A stretch of 56,550 nt of DNA. It comes from Bacteroidota bacterium (GTDB lineage: Bacteria > Bacteroidota > Bacteroidia > Chitinophagales > Saprospiraceae). Position numbers and translations under genes: made by a program. The stretch is from assembly GCA_029567325.1 (NCBI GenBank), contig JAKQLF010000008.1, positions 1 through 56,550 of the forward strand, read 5' to 3'. A model generated the notes under the pieces. That model was not told the origin of the DNA. It saw only the letters and a list, made by a program, of their open reading frames with translations, and made no database searches. Positions 34,004 through 43,329 of the stretch are shown here, piece by piece; within the stretch, counting starts at the first letter, position 1, and each line of letters starts with the position of its first letter.

Positions 34004-34471
34004 ATGGAGCTAAAAACTAAAATCACCGCAGAAGATCATAAACAAGAACTATTGATCACGAGGACTTTTGACCTACCCGTTGAATTACTTTTTAAAGCTT
34101 ACACAGAAGCTGAACTAGTGGAGCAATGGATGGGCAATAAGGTTCTAGTAATGGAAAATAAAGCCCATGGCAGTTACCAGTTTGAAAACAGAGATGCCCA
34201 AGGAAATGTATTATTTCGTGCAAATGGCTCGATTCACCAGGTCACTGAAAATAAAAACATTACCCGCACATTCGAAATGGAAAACACACCCTTTCCTGTC
34301 CAACTCGAATTTTTGGATTTTATATCCTTAGATGAAGAAACCAGTAAATTGGAAATGAAAATTATCTATAAATCAATCGCTGACAGAGACGCCATGCTCA
34401 AACTTCCTTTTGAGAAGGGAATCAATATGGCTCATAATCAATTACAAAAAATTCTAAATACACTCAAATGA
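34004..34471 (+). CDS. SRPBCC (AHSA1-like) domain protein
   Basis: A 155-residue START/Bet v1-fold protein (TRTFDLPVELLFKAYTEAE, residues about 20-38; EQWMG; LEFLDFISL). Such proteins downstream of ArsR regulators often bind hydrophobic small molecules or act as activator-like domains. The start is 1 bp after the ArsR stop and the end overlaps the next gene by ATGA, so the pair is translationally coupled. No catalytic role is shown. Confidence 0.85.
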   Translation: MELKTKITAEDHKQELLITRTFDLPVELLFKAYTEAELVEQWMGNKVLVMENKAHGSYQFENRDAQGNVLFRANGSIHQVTENKNITRTFEMENTPFPVQLEFLDFISLDEETSKLEMKIIYKSIADRDAMLKLPFEKGINMAHNQLQKILNTLK

Positions 34472-34842
34472 AAAGAGATAAAATCATTTATTGGGCAGCC
34501 ACCCTTTGGCTAAGTTTGGGCATGATTTCCACTGGAATCGTGCAAATCATTCACATGGATGAAGAGGTGCAAAAAATGAATACCCTTGGATATCCCACCT
34601 ACTTTTTGACCATCATCGGGGTATGGAAATTACTGGGTGTTATTGCCGTCTTGATTCCGAAATTTCCATTGGTAAAAGAATGGGCCTATACAGGGTTTTT
34701 CTTCACAATGACAGGAGCAATTTTATCACATTTTGCTGTTGGTGATGCAGCTGTGGAATATTTTGGTTCTACTTTATTGCTTATATTGACCCTTATTTCG
34801 TGGTATTTTAGACCAGCTGAAAGAAAACTTTCAAATATCTGA
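34468..34842 (+). CDS. DoxX-like membrane protein
   Basis: A 124-residue protein with four hydrophobic helices of DoxX-like type (IIGVWKLLGVIAVLIPKFPLVKEWAYTG, positions about 49-76, and a C-terminal helix). It overlaps the upstream SRPBCC gene by ATGA and is separated by 2 bp from the downstream YdeI-type gene. Function is unknown; family members are often tied to redox or stress operons. Confidence 0.8.
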   Translation: MKRDKIIYWAATLWLSLGMISTGIVQIIHMDEEVQKMNTLGYPTYFLTIIGVWKLLGVIAVLIPKFPLVKEWAYTGFFFTMTGAILSHFAVGDAAVEYFGSTLLLILTLISWYFRPAERKLSNI

Positions 34843-34844
34843 AA

Positions 34845-35483
34845 ATGAAATTTACTTTAAACCCACTAGTAGATAAGTATCTGGTTGATGGCTGCATGCG
34901 TTGCAAATACGGAGGAACGCCCCAGTGCAAAGTCAATTTTTGGCGGGAAGAGTTGGAAACATTGAGACAAATTGTTTTGGAAACAGGCTTGATCGAAGAA
35001 ATCAAATGGGGTGTTCCTGTTTACACCCACAATGAGAAAAATATATTGTCGGTTGCTGCTCTAAAGGATTACGCCACCATAGGTTTTTTCAAGGGAGTTT
35101 TATTGACAGACAACCACAAAATCCTCAAACAACAAGGCAACATGCAGTCAGACAGAATAATACCTTTTACCAATGTGAAGGATATCAATGAATGGACAGA
35201 CGTATTGAAATCATACATCATAGAAGCTATTGCAATTGAAGAAAGTGGAAAAAAGGTAGAGTTCAAACAAAACCTGGAACCAATACCGGACGAATTGCTT
35301 CAAGTTTTTGAAGAAGACCTGGTTTATAAAAAAGCTTTTTTTGCATTAACGACTGGTAGACAAAGAGGATACATCATTTACTTTTCGCAACCCAAACAAT
35401 CGCCAACAAGATTGGGAAGAATTGCAAAATATAGACAGCAAATTTTGGATGGTGTTGGTTTAAACGATAAGTATGGTAGTTGA
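34845..35483 (+). CDS. YdeI/DUF1801-type protein
   Basis: A 212-residue cytoplasmic protein. Residues about 1-120 form a DUF1801-like domain (WGVPVYTHNEKNILSV, GFFKGVLL) preceded by a CMRCKYGGTPQC cysteine cluster (Cys17, Cys20, Cys28). The C-terminal part (about 150-210; FFALTTGRQRGYIIYFSQ, TRLGRI) is the YdeI bacteriocin-protection-type segment. It may bind metal through the N-terminal cysteines. Function in the cell is not established; part of the ArsR-controlled cluster. Confidence 0.75.
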   Translation: MKFTLNPLVDKYLVDGCMRCKYGGTPQCKVNFWREELETLRQIVLETGLIEEIKWGVPVYTHNEKNILSVAALKDYATIGFFKGVLLTDNHKILKQQGNMQSDRIIPFTNVKDINEWTDVLKSYIIEAIAIEESGKKVEFKQNLEPIPDELLQVFEEDLVYKKAFFALTTGRQRGYIIYFSQPKQSPTRLGRIAKYRQQILDGVGLNDKYGS

Positions 35484-35589
35484 ACGAACTACTTCAATTA
35501 AATGGTCAATAATTTCAACAAATGGGCGAGTTATTTCATTTATTGATTGGTTAAACTGGAATTGAACAACTGCCATTTAATCTTCATTG

Positions 35590-35961
35590 ATGACTGCAAT
35601 TAAAATTGTTTACATCGCCAACATCATAGTTGCTGGTTATATTGGAATTACCTCCATGTTTTTTCCAAAAATAGCCTCCAATAATATTTTCCAAAACGCT
35701 TATCAAACATCCGATATCATCAAATTGGTAGGTTGTTTGTGGATGGCGATAGCCATTATTTCTGTTATTGGACTTTGGCGACCCATGACATTTTCGCCCG
35801 TTCTATTACTTCAACTTATTTACAAAGCTTCCTGGCTTGGAGTGGTTGCTATACCAGCTATCAAGAATCATCAATCTTATCTGTCGGGTATGGCGGTATT
35901 TTTCTTGATTTGGGTTTTGATTTTACCCTTTGTGATACCATGGGCAGCATGGGCAAAATAA
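35590..35961 (+). CDS. Small four-helix membrane protein, unknown
   Basis: A 123-residue integral membrane protein with four hydrophobic helices (about 3-22, 42-62, 67-90, 98-118). The frame opens at a TTG (35587), but the ATG right after it is the more ordinary start. No recognisable domain; its size is similar to DoxX-like proteins. It lies 100 bp after the YdeI-type gene and 44 bp before the next gene, on the same strand, and could belong to the same transcript. Confidence 0.65.
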   Translation: MTAIKIVYIANIIVAGYIGITSMFFPKIASNNIFQNAYQTSDIIKLVGCLWMAIAIISVIGLWRPMTFSPVLLLQLIYKASWLGVVAIPAIKNHQSYLSGMAVFFLIWVLILPFVIPWAAWAK

Positions 35962-36005
35962 GATGACTTAGGAAAAGGATTATTAATGAAATTTGAAATT
36001 GACAC

Positions 36006-36485
36006 ATGATTCCATACACCAGTGAGCAAACCATCAAGCAACTTGAAAAAAGAAAAGGAGGATACCTGTATCTAGAAATTGAGGCCGAAATTGTAAATCA
36101 ATTTGAAAACAAACGAAACACCAGGCTCATTTGCACTTTAGATCAAAAACTTACTTTCCAATGTGGTCTGAATCACTTGGGTAACGGCAACTATTTCATC
36201 ATTCTTCCAGCTAAAAGTTTAAAAAGCTACGATATAAAACTTGGAGATTCTGTACAGTTTGAAATTAGGGTTGACCCTAATCCTTTGGGTGTTGACATAC
36301 CTGAAACGATTGAAAGTCTTCTGGAACAAGATGAGGACTTGAAAAACAAATTCCACAAGCTATCACTTGGAAAACAGCGAAGCATCATTTTCTATGTGAT
36401 GAAAATAAAAGACATAGATAGGCAAATAGAGAAGACCATAGAACTTATCCATCACATTGACGTAATAAGGTCCAAGCGAAAATGA
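36006..36485 (+). CDS. DUF1905/YdeI-type domain protein
   Basis: A 159-residue protein. An N-terminal small-barrel region resembling DUF1905 (about 20-95; LTFQCGLNHLGNGNYFIILP, KLGDSVQFEI) is followed by a basic helical C-terminal part (LSLGKQRSIIFYVMKIKD, then DRQIEKTIELIHH). This is a common pairing with the YdeI-type segment (GKQR). Last gene of the ArsR-controlled cluster; no catalytic residues are seen. Nothing recognisable is present between its end and the convergent gene at 36584. Confidence 0.7.
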   Translation: MIPYTSEQTIKQLEKRKGGYLYLEIEAEIVNQFENKRNTRLICTLDQKLTFQCGLNHLGNGNYFIILPAKSLKSYDIKLGDSVQFEIRVDPNPLGVDIPETIESLLEQDEDLKNKFHKLSLGKQRSIIFYVMKIKDIDRQIEKTIELIHHIDVIRSKRK

Positions 36486-36583
36486 GACCTTTTGTTTAAA
36501 GCACAATTAGCTTGAATGGATTTTTCATTACTATAACCATTAAGGTCAGCACATTTCTCCAAAACAAAATACCCTACCTCACT

Positions 36584-37942
36584 CTACAACGCCTGTATAA
36601 TATCATATTGAGTCACAATATGCCTCTTCCCACTTGGGTCCAAAACAGTTACCGCAGGTGTTGACTTAGTGATGTATTTGTTGAGTTCACGTAAAGGAAG
36701 ATCCATAGCAACTTCTGTAAATGGCAAATCCATGATCTCACCGACAAACATCTCGTCATTTCTGAGCGGATTGTTGATGATCTGTTCTAGCACTTTACTT
36801 TCGGTTACAGAGCCGACCATGCTGCCGTTTTTGAGGACTGGTAATTGGCTGATGTCGCTGTCCTTCATGACCTTGAGAATATCCTTCAGGCTTTGGTGGA
36901 TGTCTACAGAGATGAAGTCTTTATTATTTTTCCTGGAAATGATGTCTTTCACTTTCAATTCATCATCCAAAAAGCCACGATCGTGCATCCACTCGTCGTT
37001 GTAAATTTTCCCTACATAACGGCTACCGTGATCGTGGAAAATGACTACAACTACATCGTCTTTCGTGAGGCTGCCGCCCAATTGTAATAAACCGGCCATG
37101 GCTGCTCCAGCACTATAACCCTGGAAAAGGGCTTCTTCTTTGGCCAATCTTCTTGCCATCAAAGCGCCATCTTTGTCGGTCACTTTTTCAAACAAATCGA
37201 TGATGTCAAAATCTACGTTTTCTGGCAAGATGTCTTCTCCGATTCCTTCAGTAACATAAGGGTAGATTTCTTTTTCATCAAAAATGCCCGTCTCCTTATA
37301 TTTTTTGAAAACTGAACCATAAGAATCGATGCCCCAAATTTTGATATTGGGATTTTGCTCTTTCAAATATCTGGCCGTGCCACACATAGTACCACCAGTT
37401 CCGACTCCTGAAACCAAGTGTGTAATTTTCCCATCGGTTTGTTCCCAAATTTCAGGTCCAGTACTTTCGTAATGCGCTTGAGAGTTGGAAAGGTTATCGT
37501 ATTGGTTACACCAAAATGAATTTGGAATTTCTGTTTGCAACCTCGCCGCAACCGAATAATAAGATCTAGGATCCTTGGGCTCTACATTGGTAGGGCAAAC
37601 CACCACCTCTGCACCCATGGCTTTGAGTATAAATAATTTTTCTTTGCTCTGTTTATCACAAACCGTAAAAATGCATTTGTAACCTTTGATGACACATGCA
37701 AGCGCCAAACCCATACCAGTATTCCCGGAAGTTGACTCTATGATGGTCCCACCTGGTTTAATTTTGCCTGCTTTTTCAGCATCTTCAATCATTTTGATCC
37801 CTACCCTATCTTTGATAGAATGGCCTGGATTAAATGATTCTACCTTGGCGAAAACCTGGGCCGGCAAGTGACTTGTAACTTTATTTATCCTGATTAAAGG
37901 GGTTTTTCCGATCGCCTCTAAAATATTATTTTTAACGTCCAT
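36584..37942 (-). CDS. cbs: Cystathionine beta-synthase (PLP enzyme with CBS pair)
   Basis: A 452-residue cytoplasmic PLP enzyme that condenses homocysteine and serine (or, in bacterial relatives, O-acetylserine) to a thioether. The PLP Lys44 lies in SIKDRVG; the phosphate/substrate loops are ESTSGNTGMGLA (about 69-80) and GVGTGGTMCGT (about 178-188). Residues about 335-452 hold two CBS modules (SDISQLPVLKNGSMVGSVTE). The sequence also resembles cysteine synthase, but the C-terminal CBS pair supports this call. It reads opposite to the flanking genes and stands alone. Confidence 0.9.
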   Translation of the reverse strand: MDVKNNILEAIGKTPLIRINKVTSHLPAQVFAKVESFNPGHSIKDRVGIKMIEDAEKAGKIKPGGTIIESTSGNTGMGLALACVIKGYKCIFTVCDKQSKEKLFILKAMGAEVVVCPTNVEPKDPRSYYSVAARLQTEIPNSFWCNQYDNLSNSQAHYESTGPEIWEQTDGKITHLVSGVGTGGTMCGTARYLKEQNPNIKIWGIDSYGSVFKKYKETGIFDEKEIYPYVTEGIGEDILPENVDFDIIDLFEKVTDKDGALMARRLAKEEALFQGYSAGAAMAGLLQLGGSLTKDDVVVVIFHDHGSRYVGKIYNDEWMHDRGFLDDELKVKDIISRKNNKDFISVDIHQSLKDILKVMKDSDISQLPVLKNGSMVGSVTESKVLEQIINNPLRNDEMFVGEIMDLPFTEVAMDLPLRELNKYITKSTPAVTVLDPSGKRHIVTQYDIIQAL

Positions 37943-38071
37943 TGGTTTATTAATTAATTTTATGCAATTTTGGTACGGTTTTGGTATTACGGTTTTATCT
38001 ATGTATAAAACACTTCATTCTTAAAAAAATAAGCTTGTAAGAAAAAATAATTATTAAACAATCGATCACCC

Positions 38072-39979
38072 ATGAATACTAAAAAAATTTATTTGCTCGC
38101 CCTCGTTTTATTACAATGTCTTTGTTTGAAAGCGCAAGATATTAAAAAAATCAGCTGGGGCAAAATTCCACAAGAAGATCTATCAATGACTGTGTATCCC
38201 TTGGACTCAGCGGCAGAGGCTGTTGTCTTGGATGACATAGGAGAAATGTTTTTTTATTTTGGAAATGGGGTCAGATATACCTTAACCAGCCACAAAAGGA
38301 TAAAAATTTTGAAAGAAGGTGGGATTGAAAGGGGCAATATTTTCATCAATTACTATTTTGAGAAAAATTCTGAAAATATCAAAGGACTCAAGGCTCAAGT
38401 CATAGCACCAGACGGTACAGTGACCAAGGTGAAAGACGAAAATATTTTTGATGAAAAAATTTCTGAGAGTCAAGCCCAAAAGAAAGTGGCATGCCCAAAT
38501 GTACAAGTAGGCAGTATCATTGAGATTTCCTTTAAAATAGAATCAGATAGATGGACGCTACCCCGAGATTGGTATTTCCAATCAGATATTCCAGTTCGTC
38601 ATTCACAAGTAGAATTCATCCCCATCGAAGATGTCACTTATATCAAGCAAACCAAAGGGTTTGTACCCATTATTGAAAAAAATGGATTCTTTATTTCTAC
38701 CAATCTTCCGGCTATGAAGGAAGAGCCCTACATCAGTACCATTGACGATTACAAAGCAAAAGTAACTTTCCAATTACATGCATATATCAATAGCAAGGGT
38801 GTTTATACGCCTTATCTGGCGGAATGGAAGTTAATCTCTGAGCTATTGCATGAAAGTTTCAAATTTGGGCACCGGATTTATAATGATGGCCAAGTTTCTG
38901 ATACTTGGGATCTCATTAAAAATGATTTGAACTTAACAGGTGATACCCTTGCCTTGGCCACTTCTATTTATAATAAGGTCATAACTCATGTCAAATGGGA
39001 CGAAAAATATAGTTTGTTTGCAGATCGAGAAGGAGATGAAGTTTACAAAGCACAAACTGGTACCAGTGCTGAAATCAATGCACTCATCATCAACTTGATG
39101 AGAAAAGCTAATTTGGACGCACATCCTGTGGTGACCAATCCTCGGAGTTTTGGCAGATTTAATGCAACTTATCCTATGCTGGATAACCTAGGTCATGTAC
39201 TTGGAAGCGTCGTCATTGGTGGAAAAAGAATTCTCTTTGACGGTACCAATCAATATCGCCCTTTTGGGATAGTAGACGAAGAAGATCTTACTACCGATGC
39301 GCTTTTAATCAACAAAAAGGAAGCAAAAATTATTCCGGTTGAGGTCCAAAACGAATCTGAGTCCCATTCTATAGAACTCTCACTCAATGCAGAGGGTCAA
39401 ATTACAGGAACAATCAGCAGTAAGTATCGGTTTTTATCTATTGAGGATGAAGCAGAAGCCAAAGAAAATAAATCCTTTGAAACCAGATGGAAAAGCAGGC
39501 TTGAAAAATTGAGTGACAACATCACCATTTCTGATTACGAAGCTTCTTTTGGAGAGGGAGATTTCAAATCAAAATTTAAGTTTATTGCTGCCGCCGAATT
39601 TGATCAAACGGAAGATATGTTGTATGTGCCAACTGGTATCTATTCTCAATTTCTTACCAATCCATTTAAATTGGTTGATCGAAAATTTCCAATAGACTTT
39701 GGCCACCAAATTTCTGAAACTGTGATTACATCTTTTGATGTGCCTGAGGATTATGTGGTTGAAGCCTTGCCTGCCAATCTCAACCTTTCTACAACCAACA
39801 AAGAGGTGACTTATAATATGGCTTGCAGTAACCTCAACAAAAAAGTACAAATAGTAAGGAGAACCAACATTCTTTCACCTTATATTTTACCCACTGAATA
39901 TGGTGCAGTTAGGGGCATATTCGATAAAATCGAAGTAAAAAACAATGACATCATCGTTTTGAAAAAGAAAGCAGAATAA
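38072..39979 (+). CDS. Exported DUF3857/transglutaminase-like protein (Ser at the Cys site)
   Basis: A 635-residue exported protein with a signal peptide (about 1-20, LKAQDIKK after cleavage). A DUF3857 domain (about 60-220) precedes a transglutaminase-like domain (about 265-400) in which the expected catalytic Cys is replaced: GTS with Ser332 instead of GDC. His375 (NLGHVLG) and Asp390 (FDGTNQ) are kept, so the core fold is probably intact but peptidase-like activity lost. A further beta-rich C-terminal part (about 440-635) completes the chain. It is followed after 3 bp by its paralogue. Confidence 0.85.
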   Translation: MNTKKIYLLALVLLQCLCLKAQDIKKISWGKIPQEDLSMTVYPLDSAAEAVVLDDIGEMFFYFGNGVRYTLTSHKRIKILKEGGIERGNIFINYYFEKNSENIKGLKAQVIAPDGTVTKVKDENIFDEKISESQAQKKVACPNVQVGSIIEISFKIESDRWTLPRDWYFQSDIPVRHSQVEFIPIEDVTYIKQTKGFVPIIEKNGFFISTNLPAMKEEPYISTIDDYKAKVTFQLHAYINSKGVYTPYLAEWKLISELLHESFKFGHRIYNDGQVSDTWDLIKNDLNLTGDTLALATSIYNKVITHVKWDEKYSLFADREGDEVYKAQTGTSAEINALIINLMRKANLDAHPVVTNPRSFGRFNATYPMLDNLGHVLGSVVIGGKRILFDGTNQYRPFGIVDEEDLTTDALLINKKEAKIIPVEVQNESESHSIELSLNAEGQITGTISSKYRFLSIEDEAEAKENKSFETRWKSRLEKLSDNITISDYEASFGEGDFKSKFKFIAAAEFDQTEDMLYVPTGIYSQFLTNPFKLVDRKFPIDFGHQISETVITSFDVPEDYVVEALPANLNLSTTNKEVTYNMACSNLNKKVQIVRRTNILSPYILPTEYGAVRGIFDKIEVKNNDIIVLKKKAE

Positions 39980-39982
39980 TTT

Positions 39983-41905
39983 ATGAAAAGGAATTTGCTC
40001 TTGCTTAAGGTTACGCTGTGTTTGTTTATCCTTACCATTCTTTCTTATGACACAACAGCTCAGGATTGGAATGTTATGCACATCCCAGATACCCTCAAAA
40101 AGGATGCAACGATTGTCACACGGATGAAGCAAGAAAAAATCGAGGTCATGGGGAAAGATAAATTCACATGGACTTTCAGAAAAGTGTTCACCATTTTTTC
40201 TGAAAACGAACATTGGGAAGAAACCGGTTTGTATTATAATTCATTCATCAAAATAAATAATCTCAAACTGACTACCTACGATGCCTCGGGTTTAAAAATT
40301 AAAGACTACGGCAAAAAAGATTTCAAAGATTATTCGGTATTTGATGGTTCCTCAATTCACAGCGATGGTAGACAATTGACTCTCTCTACTCAGAGATCGG
40401 AATATCCCTACACGGTAGAACTGAGTTATACTTTGGAGTTTGCGAGCAATTTATACATTCCAAATTTCAGGATTCAACAGTATGGAGAGGCCGTAGAAAG
40501 TAGCAATTATGAGCTCGTGTTTCCAAAAGATGCAGCGGTAACATTCAAATCATATAATTTACCCCTTAGTTTGGACTCAATATATTCAGAAGTTGAGCCA
40601 GGAAAACTAAAGTTTGCTTGGAATTTCAAAGATTTGTATGCCATCAAGGGCAGTGCTTATACATTGCCCAATGATTTGGTTCTACCTCACATCAGTTGTA
40701 TTTCAAGCAATTTTACTTTTGGAAAAACAAAGGGAAGTTCACAAAGTTGGGAGCATTATAGCAAATTTATCTATGATTTGAATGCAACACAAGGTGAAGT
40801 CACTCCAGAAATGTCACAGCTGGTGAAAGATTTGACCCAAAATGCGAGCAGTGAGCTGGAAAAAATTGAAGCCATCTATCAATACGTAAAATCAAAAATG
40901 AGGTACGTTGCGGTAACTTTGGAAATTGGTGGTCTCCAATCATTTGAGGCCAGTTTCGTGCACAAAAATTTTTATGGTGATTGCAAAGCATTGACCAATT
41001 ACACCAAGGTATTACTGAAAGAAGCAGGCATTGAAAGTTATGGAGCATTGATCTATAGAGGCGATAAAAAACAAGCCTATCTGGATACAACTTTCTCTGA
41101 TGCTCGTTTCAACCATATAGTCTTGTATGTACCTAGCCAGGATTTGTGGTTGGAATGCACCTCCAAGTCTTATCCTGCAGGCTACCTAGGTTCTGATAAT
41201 GAAGATCGATTTGCCTTGTTGGTGAAAGAAAAAGGAGGCGGATTGATAAAAACAAAGGCTTATGATGAAAACATCAATATCCAGGATATCGATATCACCA
41301 TACAAGTTAATGATGATGGAATGCATGAAGTGACCTACATCAAAACACTCCATGGAGAAGATCATGAAGATTTTAGGTACTATGTGGACAATGCGGATAG
41401 AGAACAACTGGAAAAATATTTCGTCAGAAATTTGGACCAGACACCTATTAAGTTCAGCTCTTTGGATATTCAATATGAAAAAGACAAACCGATTTCTACG
41501 GTCAAGGCCAAATTTTACATTAGTAAGATTGGTACTCAAACTGGAAATAGATTTTTTTTGAATTCCAATCCTATTGAAAAGTTGAATTTCTTTACCGACA
41601 ATGCAAAGGAAGAAAGGAAAGGCCCATTTTACTTACAAAATCATTCTACCAATAAATTGAAAATTACTTACATACTTCCACCGGGATATCAAATGGAATC
41701 AAAACCGATTCAAACATCAGCTAAGAAATCAGATTTTGGAAAATTTGAAGTGAGCAGTGCAATGGAAGAAAACAAATATGTCTTTACAAGAGACTTCGTC
41801 ACCAAGCCGGGCATTTTTGAAGGGAATCGTTATAAAGAAATGATGGACTTCAGAAAAGAATACAATAAGTTGGAAAGCAGCAAGGCCGTTTTCATCAAAC
41901 CATAA
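39983..41905 (+). CDS. Exported DUF3857/transglutaminase-like protein (intact Cys)
   Basis: A 640-residue exported paralogue of the upstream protein. The signal peptide spans about 1-25 (TILSYDTTAQDW). The DUF3857 domain (about 60-220) is followed by the transglutaminase-like domain with the presumed catalytic Cys334 (YGDCKAL), His378 (FNHIVLY) and Glu391 (WLECTS) at the third position where Asp is more usual. A C-terminal domain follows (about 430-640). The two genes are separated by 3 bp and form one transcription unit. Members of this Bacteroidota family are periplasmic; a role in cell-envelope or peptide handling is a guess. Confidence 0.85.
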   Translation: MKRNLLLLKVTLCLFILTILSYDTTAQDWNVMHIPDTLKKDATIVTRMKQEKIEVMGKDKFTWTFRKVFTIFSENEHWEETGLYYNSFIKINNLKLTTYDASGLKIKDYGKKDFKDYSVFDGSSIHSDGRQLTLSTQRSEYPYTVELSYTLEFASNLYIPNFRIQQYGEAVESSNYELVFPKDAAVTFKSYNLPLSLDSIYSEVEPGKLKFAWNFKDLYAIKGSAYTLPNDLVLPHISCISSNFTFGKTKGSSQSWEHYSKFIYDLNATQGEVTPEMSQLVKDLTQNASSELEKIEAIYQYVKSKMRYVAVTLEIGGLQSFEASFVHKNFYGDCKALTNYTKVLLKEAGIESYGALIYRGDKKQAYLDTTFSDARFNHIVLYVPSQDLWLECTSKSYPAGYLGSDNEDRFALLVKEKGGGLIKTKAYDENINIQDIDITIQVNDDGMHEVTYIKTLHGEDHEDFRYYVDNADREQLEKYFVRNLDQTPIKFSSLDIQYEKDKPISTVKAKFYISKIGTQTGNRFFLNSNPIEKLNFFTDNAKEERKGPFYLQNHSTNKLKITYILPPGYQMESKPIQTSAKKSDFGKFEVSSAMEENKYVFTRDFVTKPGIFEGNRYKEMMDFRKEYNKLESSKAVFIKP

Positions 41906-42000
41906 TGTCTTCGTTACCTCTTCTATGTCTTGCACTCTGACTTTTTACTGGGCTTGTATAACAATCCATAAATCATACTATTTTTACAAATAAAAAAAGC

Positions 42001-42495
42001 TTGGAAGCAATCATCAGAACTGCCGAACTCAAAGACGTTGATAGGATTCTAGAAATCATCAATCATGAAATCAAATACACTACCGTTGTGTATGATTACA
42101 ATGAAAGAACATACGCACAGCAAAAATTGTGGTTTGATCAAAAACAATTGAGTAAAATGCCCGTCATCGTAGCGGAGTTGGATGGTATGGTTGTAGGATA
42201 TGGAAGTTACGGTATTTTCAGACCTTGGGATGCTTATAGGTACAGTGTCGAGCACTCTATTTATGTTGATGCTGCTTATCGCCAAGCAGGCATTGGTAAA
42301 AAAATGCTTGAAAAATTGATTGCTATGGCTACTGAAGGAGGGTACCACACCATGATAGCCGGAATCGATGCAAGCAACGAAAAAAGCATCGCCTTTCATA
42401 AGAAAATGGGTTTCCTAGAAGTAGGTACTTTGAAAGAAGCAGGATATAAATTTGACAAATGGCTAGATCTTACCTTCTTACAACTATTTTTATAG
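42001..42495 (+). CDS. GNAT acetyltransferase (phosphinothricin-type)
   Basis: A 164-residue cytoplasmic acetyltransferase. The N-terminus (IIRTAELKDVDRILEIINH) and the acetyl-CoA motif (YRQAGIGKKMLEKLI, about 98-112) with the later ASNEKSIAFHKKMGF fit the phosphinothricin N-acetyltransferase/YncA group. The start codon is TTG at 42001, since no in-frame ATG lies just upstream and the fold begins there. Followed directly by the 12-copy repeat array. Confidence 0.85.
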   Translation: MEAIIRTAELKDVDRILEIINHEIKYTTVVYDYNERTYAQQKLWFDQKQLSKMPVIVAELDGMVVGYGSYGIFRPWDAYRYSVEHSIYVDAAYRQAGIGKKMLEKLIAMATEGGYHTMIAGIDASNEKSIAFHKKMGFLEVGTLKEAGYKFDKWLDLTFLQLFL

Positions 42496-42503
42496 TGTAA
42501 AAA

Positions 42504-43078
42504 TCCGTGGAATTTCTGTGTTAATCCGCGAAATCTGTGAGCCTCCAAAAAATCCATGGAATTTCCATGCTAATCTATGAAATCTGTGAGCTTTAAAAAA
42601 TCAGTGGAATTTCCGTGCTAATCCGCGAAATCTGTGAGCCTCCAAAAAATCCGTGGAATTTCCGTGCTAATCCGCGAAATCTGCGAGCCTCCAAAAATCC
42701 GTGGAATTTCCGTGCTAATCCGAGAAATCTGTGAGCCTCCAAAAAATCCATGGAATTTCCATGCTAATCTATGAAATCTGTGAGCTTTAAAAAATCCGTG
42801 GAATTTCCGTGCTAATCCGCGAAATCTGCGAGCCTCCAAAAATCCGTGGAATTTCTGTGCTAATCCGAGAAATCTGTGAGCTTTAAAATATCAGTGGAAT
42901 TTCCGTGCTAATCCGAGAAATCTGTGAGCCTCCAAAAAATCAGTGGAATATCCGTCCTAATCCGCGAAATCTGTGAGCCTCCAAAAAATCCGTGGAATTT
43001 CTGTGTTAATCCGCGAAATCTGCGAGCCTCCAAAAATCCGTGGAATTTCTGTGCTAATCTGAGAAATCTGTGAGCCCT
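42504..43078. repeat. Twelve tandem copies of a 48/49-bp repeat
   Basis: Units start at 42504, 42553, 42601, 42650, 42698, 42747, 42795, 42843, 42891, 42940, 42989 and 43037. Each reads TCCGTGGAATTTCCGTGCTA, then ATCCGCGAAATCTGTGAGCC, then TCCAAAAAA, with small changes. Units 2 and 6 (42553, 42747) share CCATGG..CTATG and a CTTTAAAA end, so there is a higher-order pattern of about four units. There are no spacers, so it is not CRISPR. The minus-strand frame at 42618-42839 is a repeat translation. No gene is seen in 43079-43329. Confidence 0.9.
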
Positions 43079-43329
43079 AAATCACGCAAATGCAGCAAAA
43101 CTGGACAAATACACAACTTAAAACCTTGAACCTTTCCCACATCCTATTCGTTTAATATCACAAAATAAGCTTATAAATTGCTCGAAGACTTGTTAAACAA
43201 AAATTAACTACAGGCAAAATTGTTTACATAAGATATAATTTTTCGTCAATTTTATTAGTTTAGCGGCCGGTCAGTTTGCTGAAGCAGGCCATAAACAGCA
43301 TTCAATTCGTAAATAATAAAAACTTAAAA

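Noticed and set aside
42504-43078. Possible CRISPR array
   Set aside because: Units follow each other without unique spacers and differ along the whole length; no cas gene is nearby.
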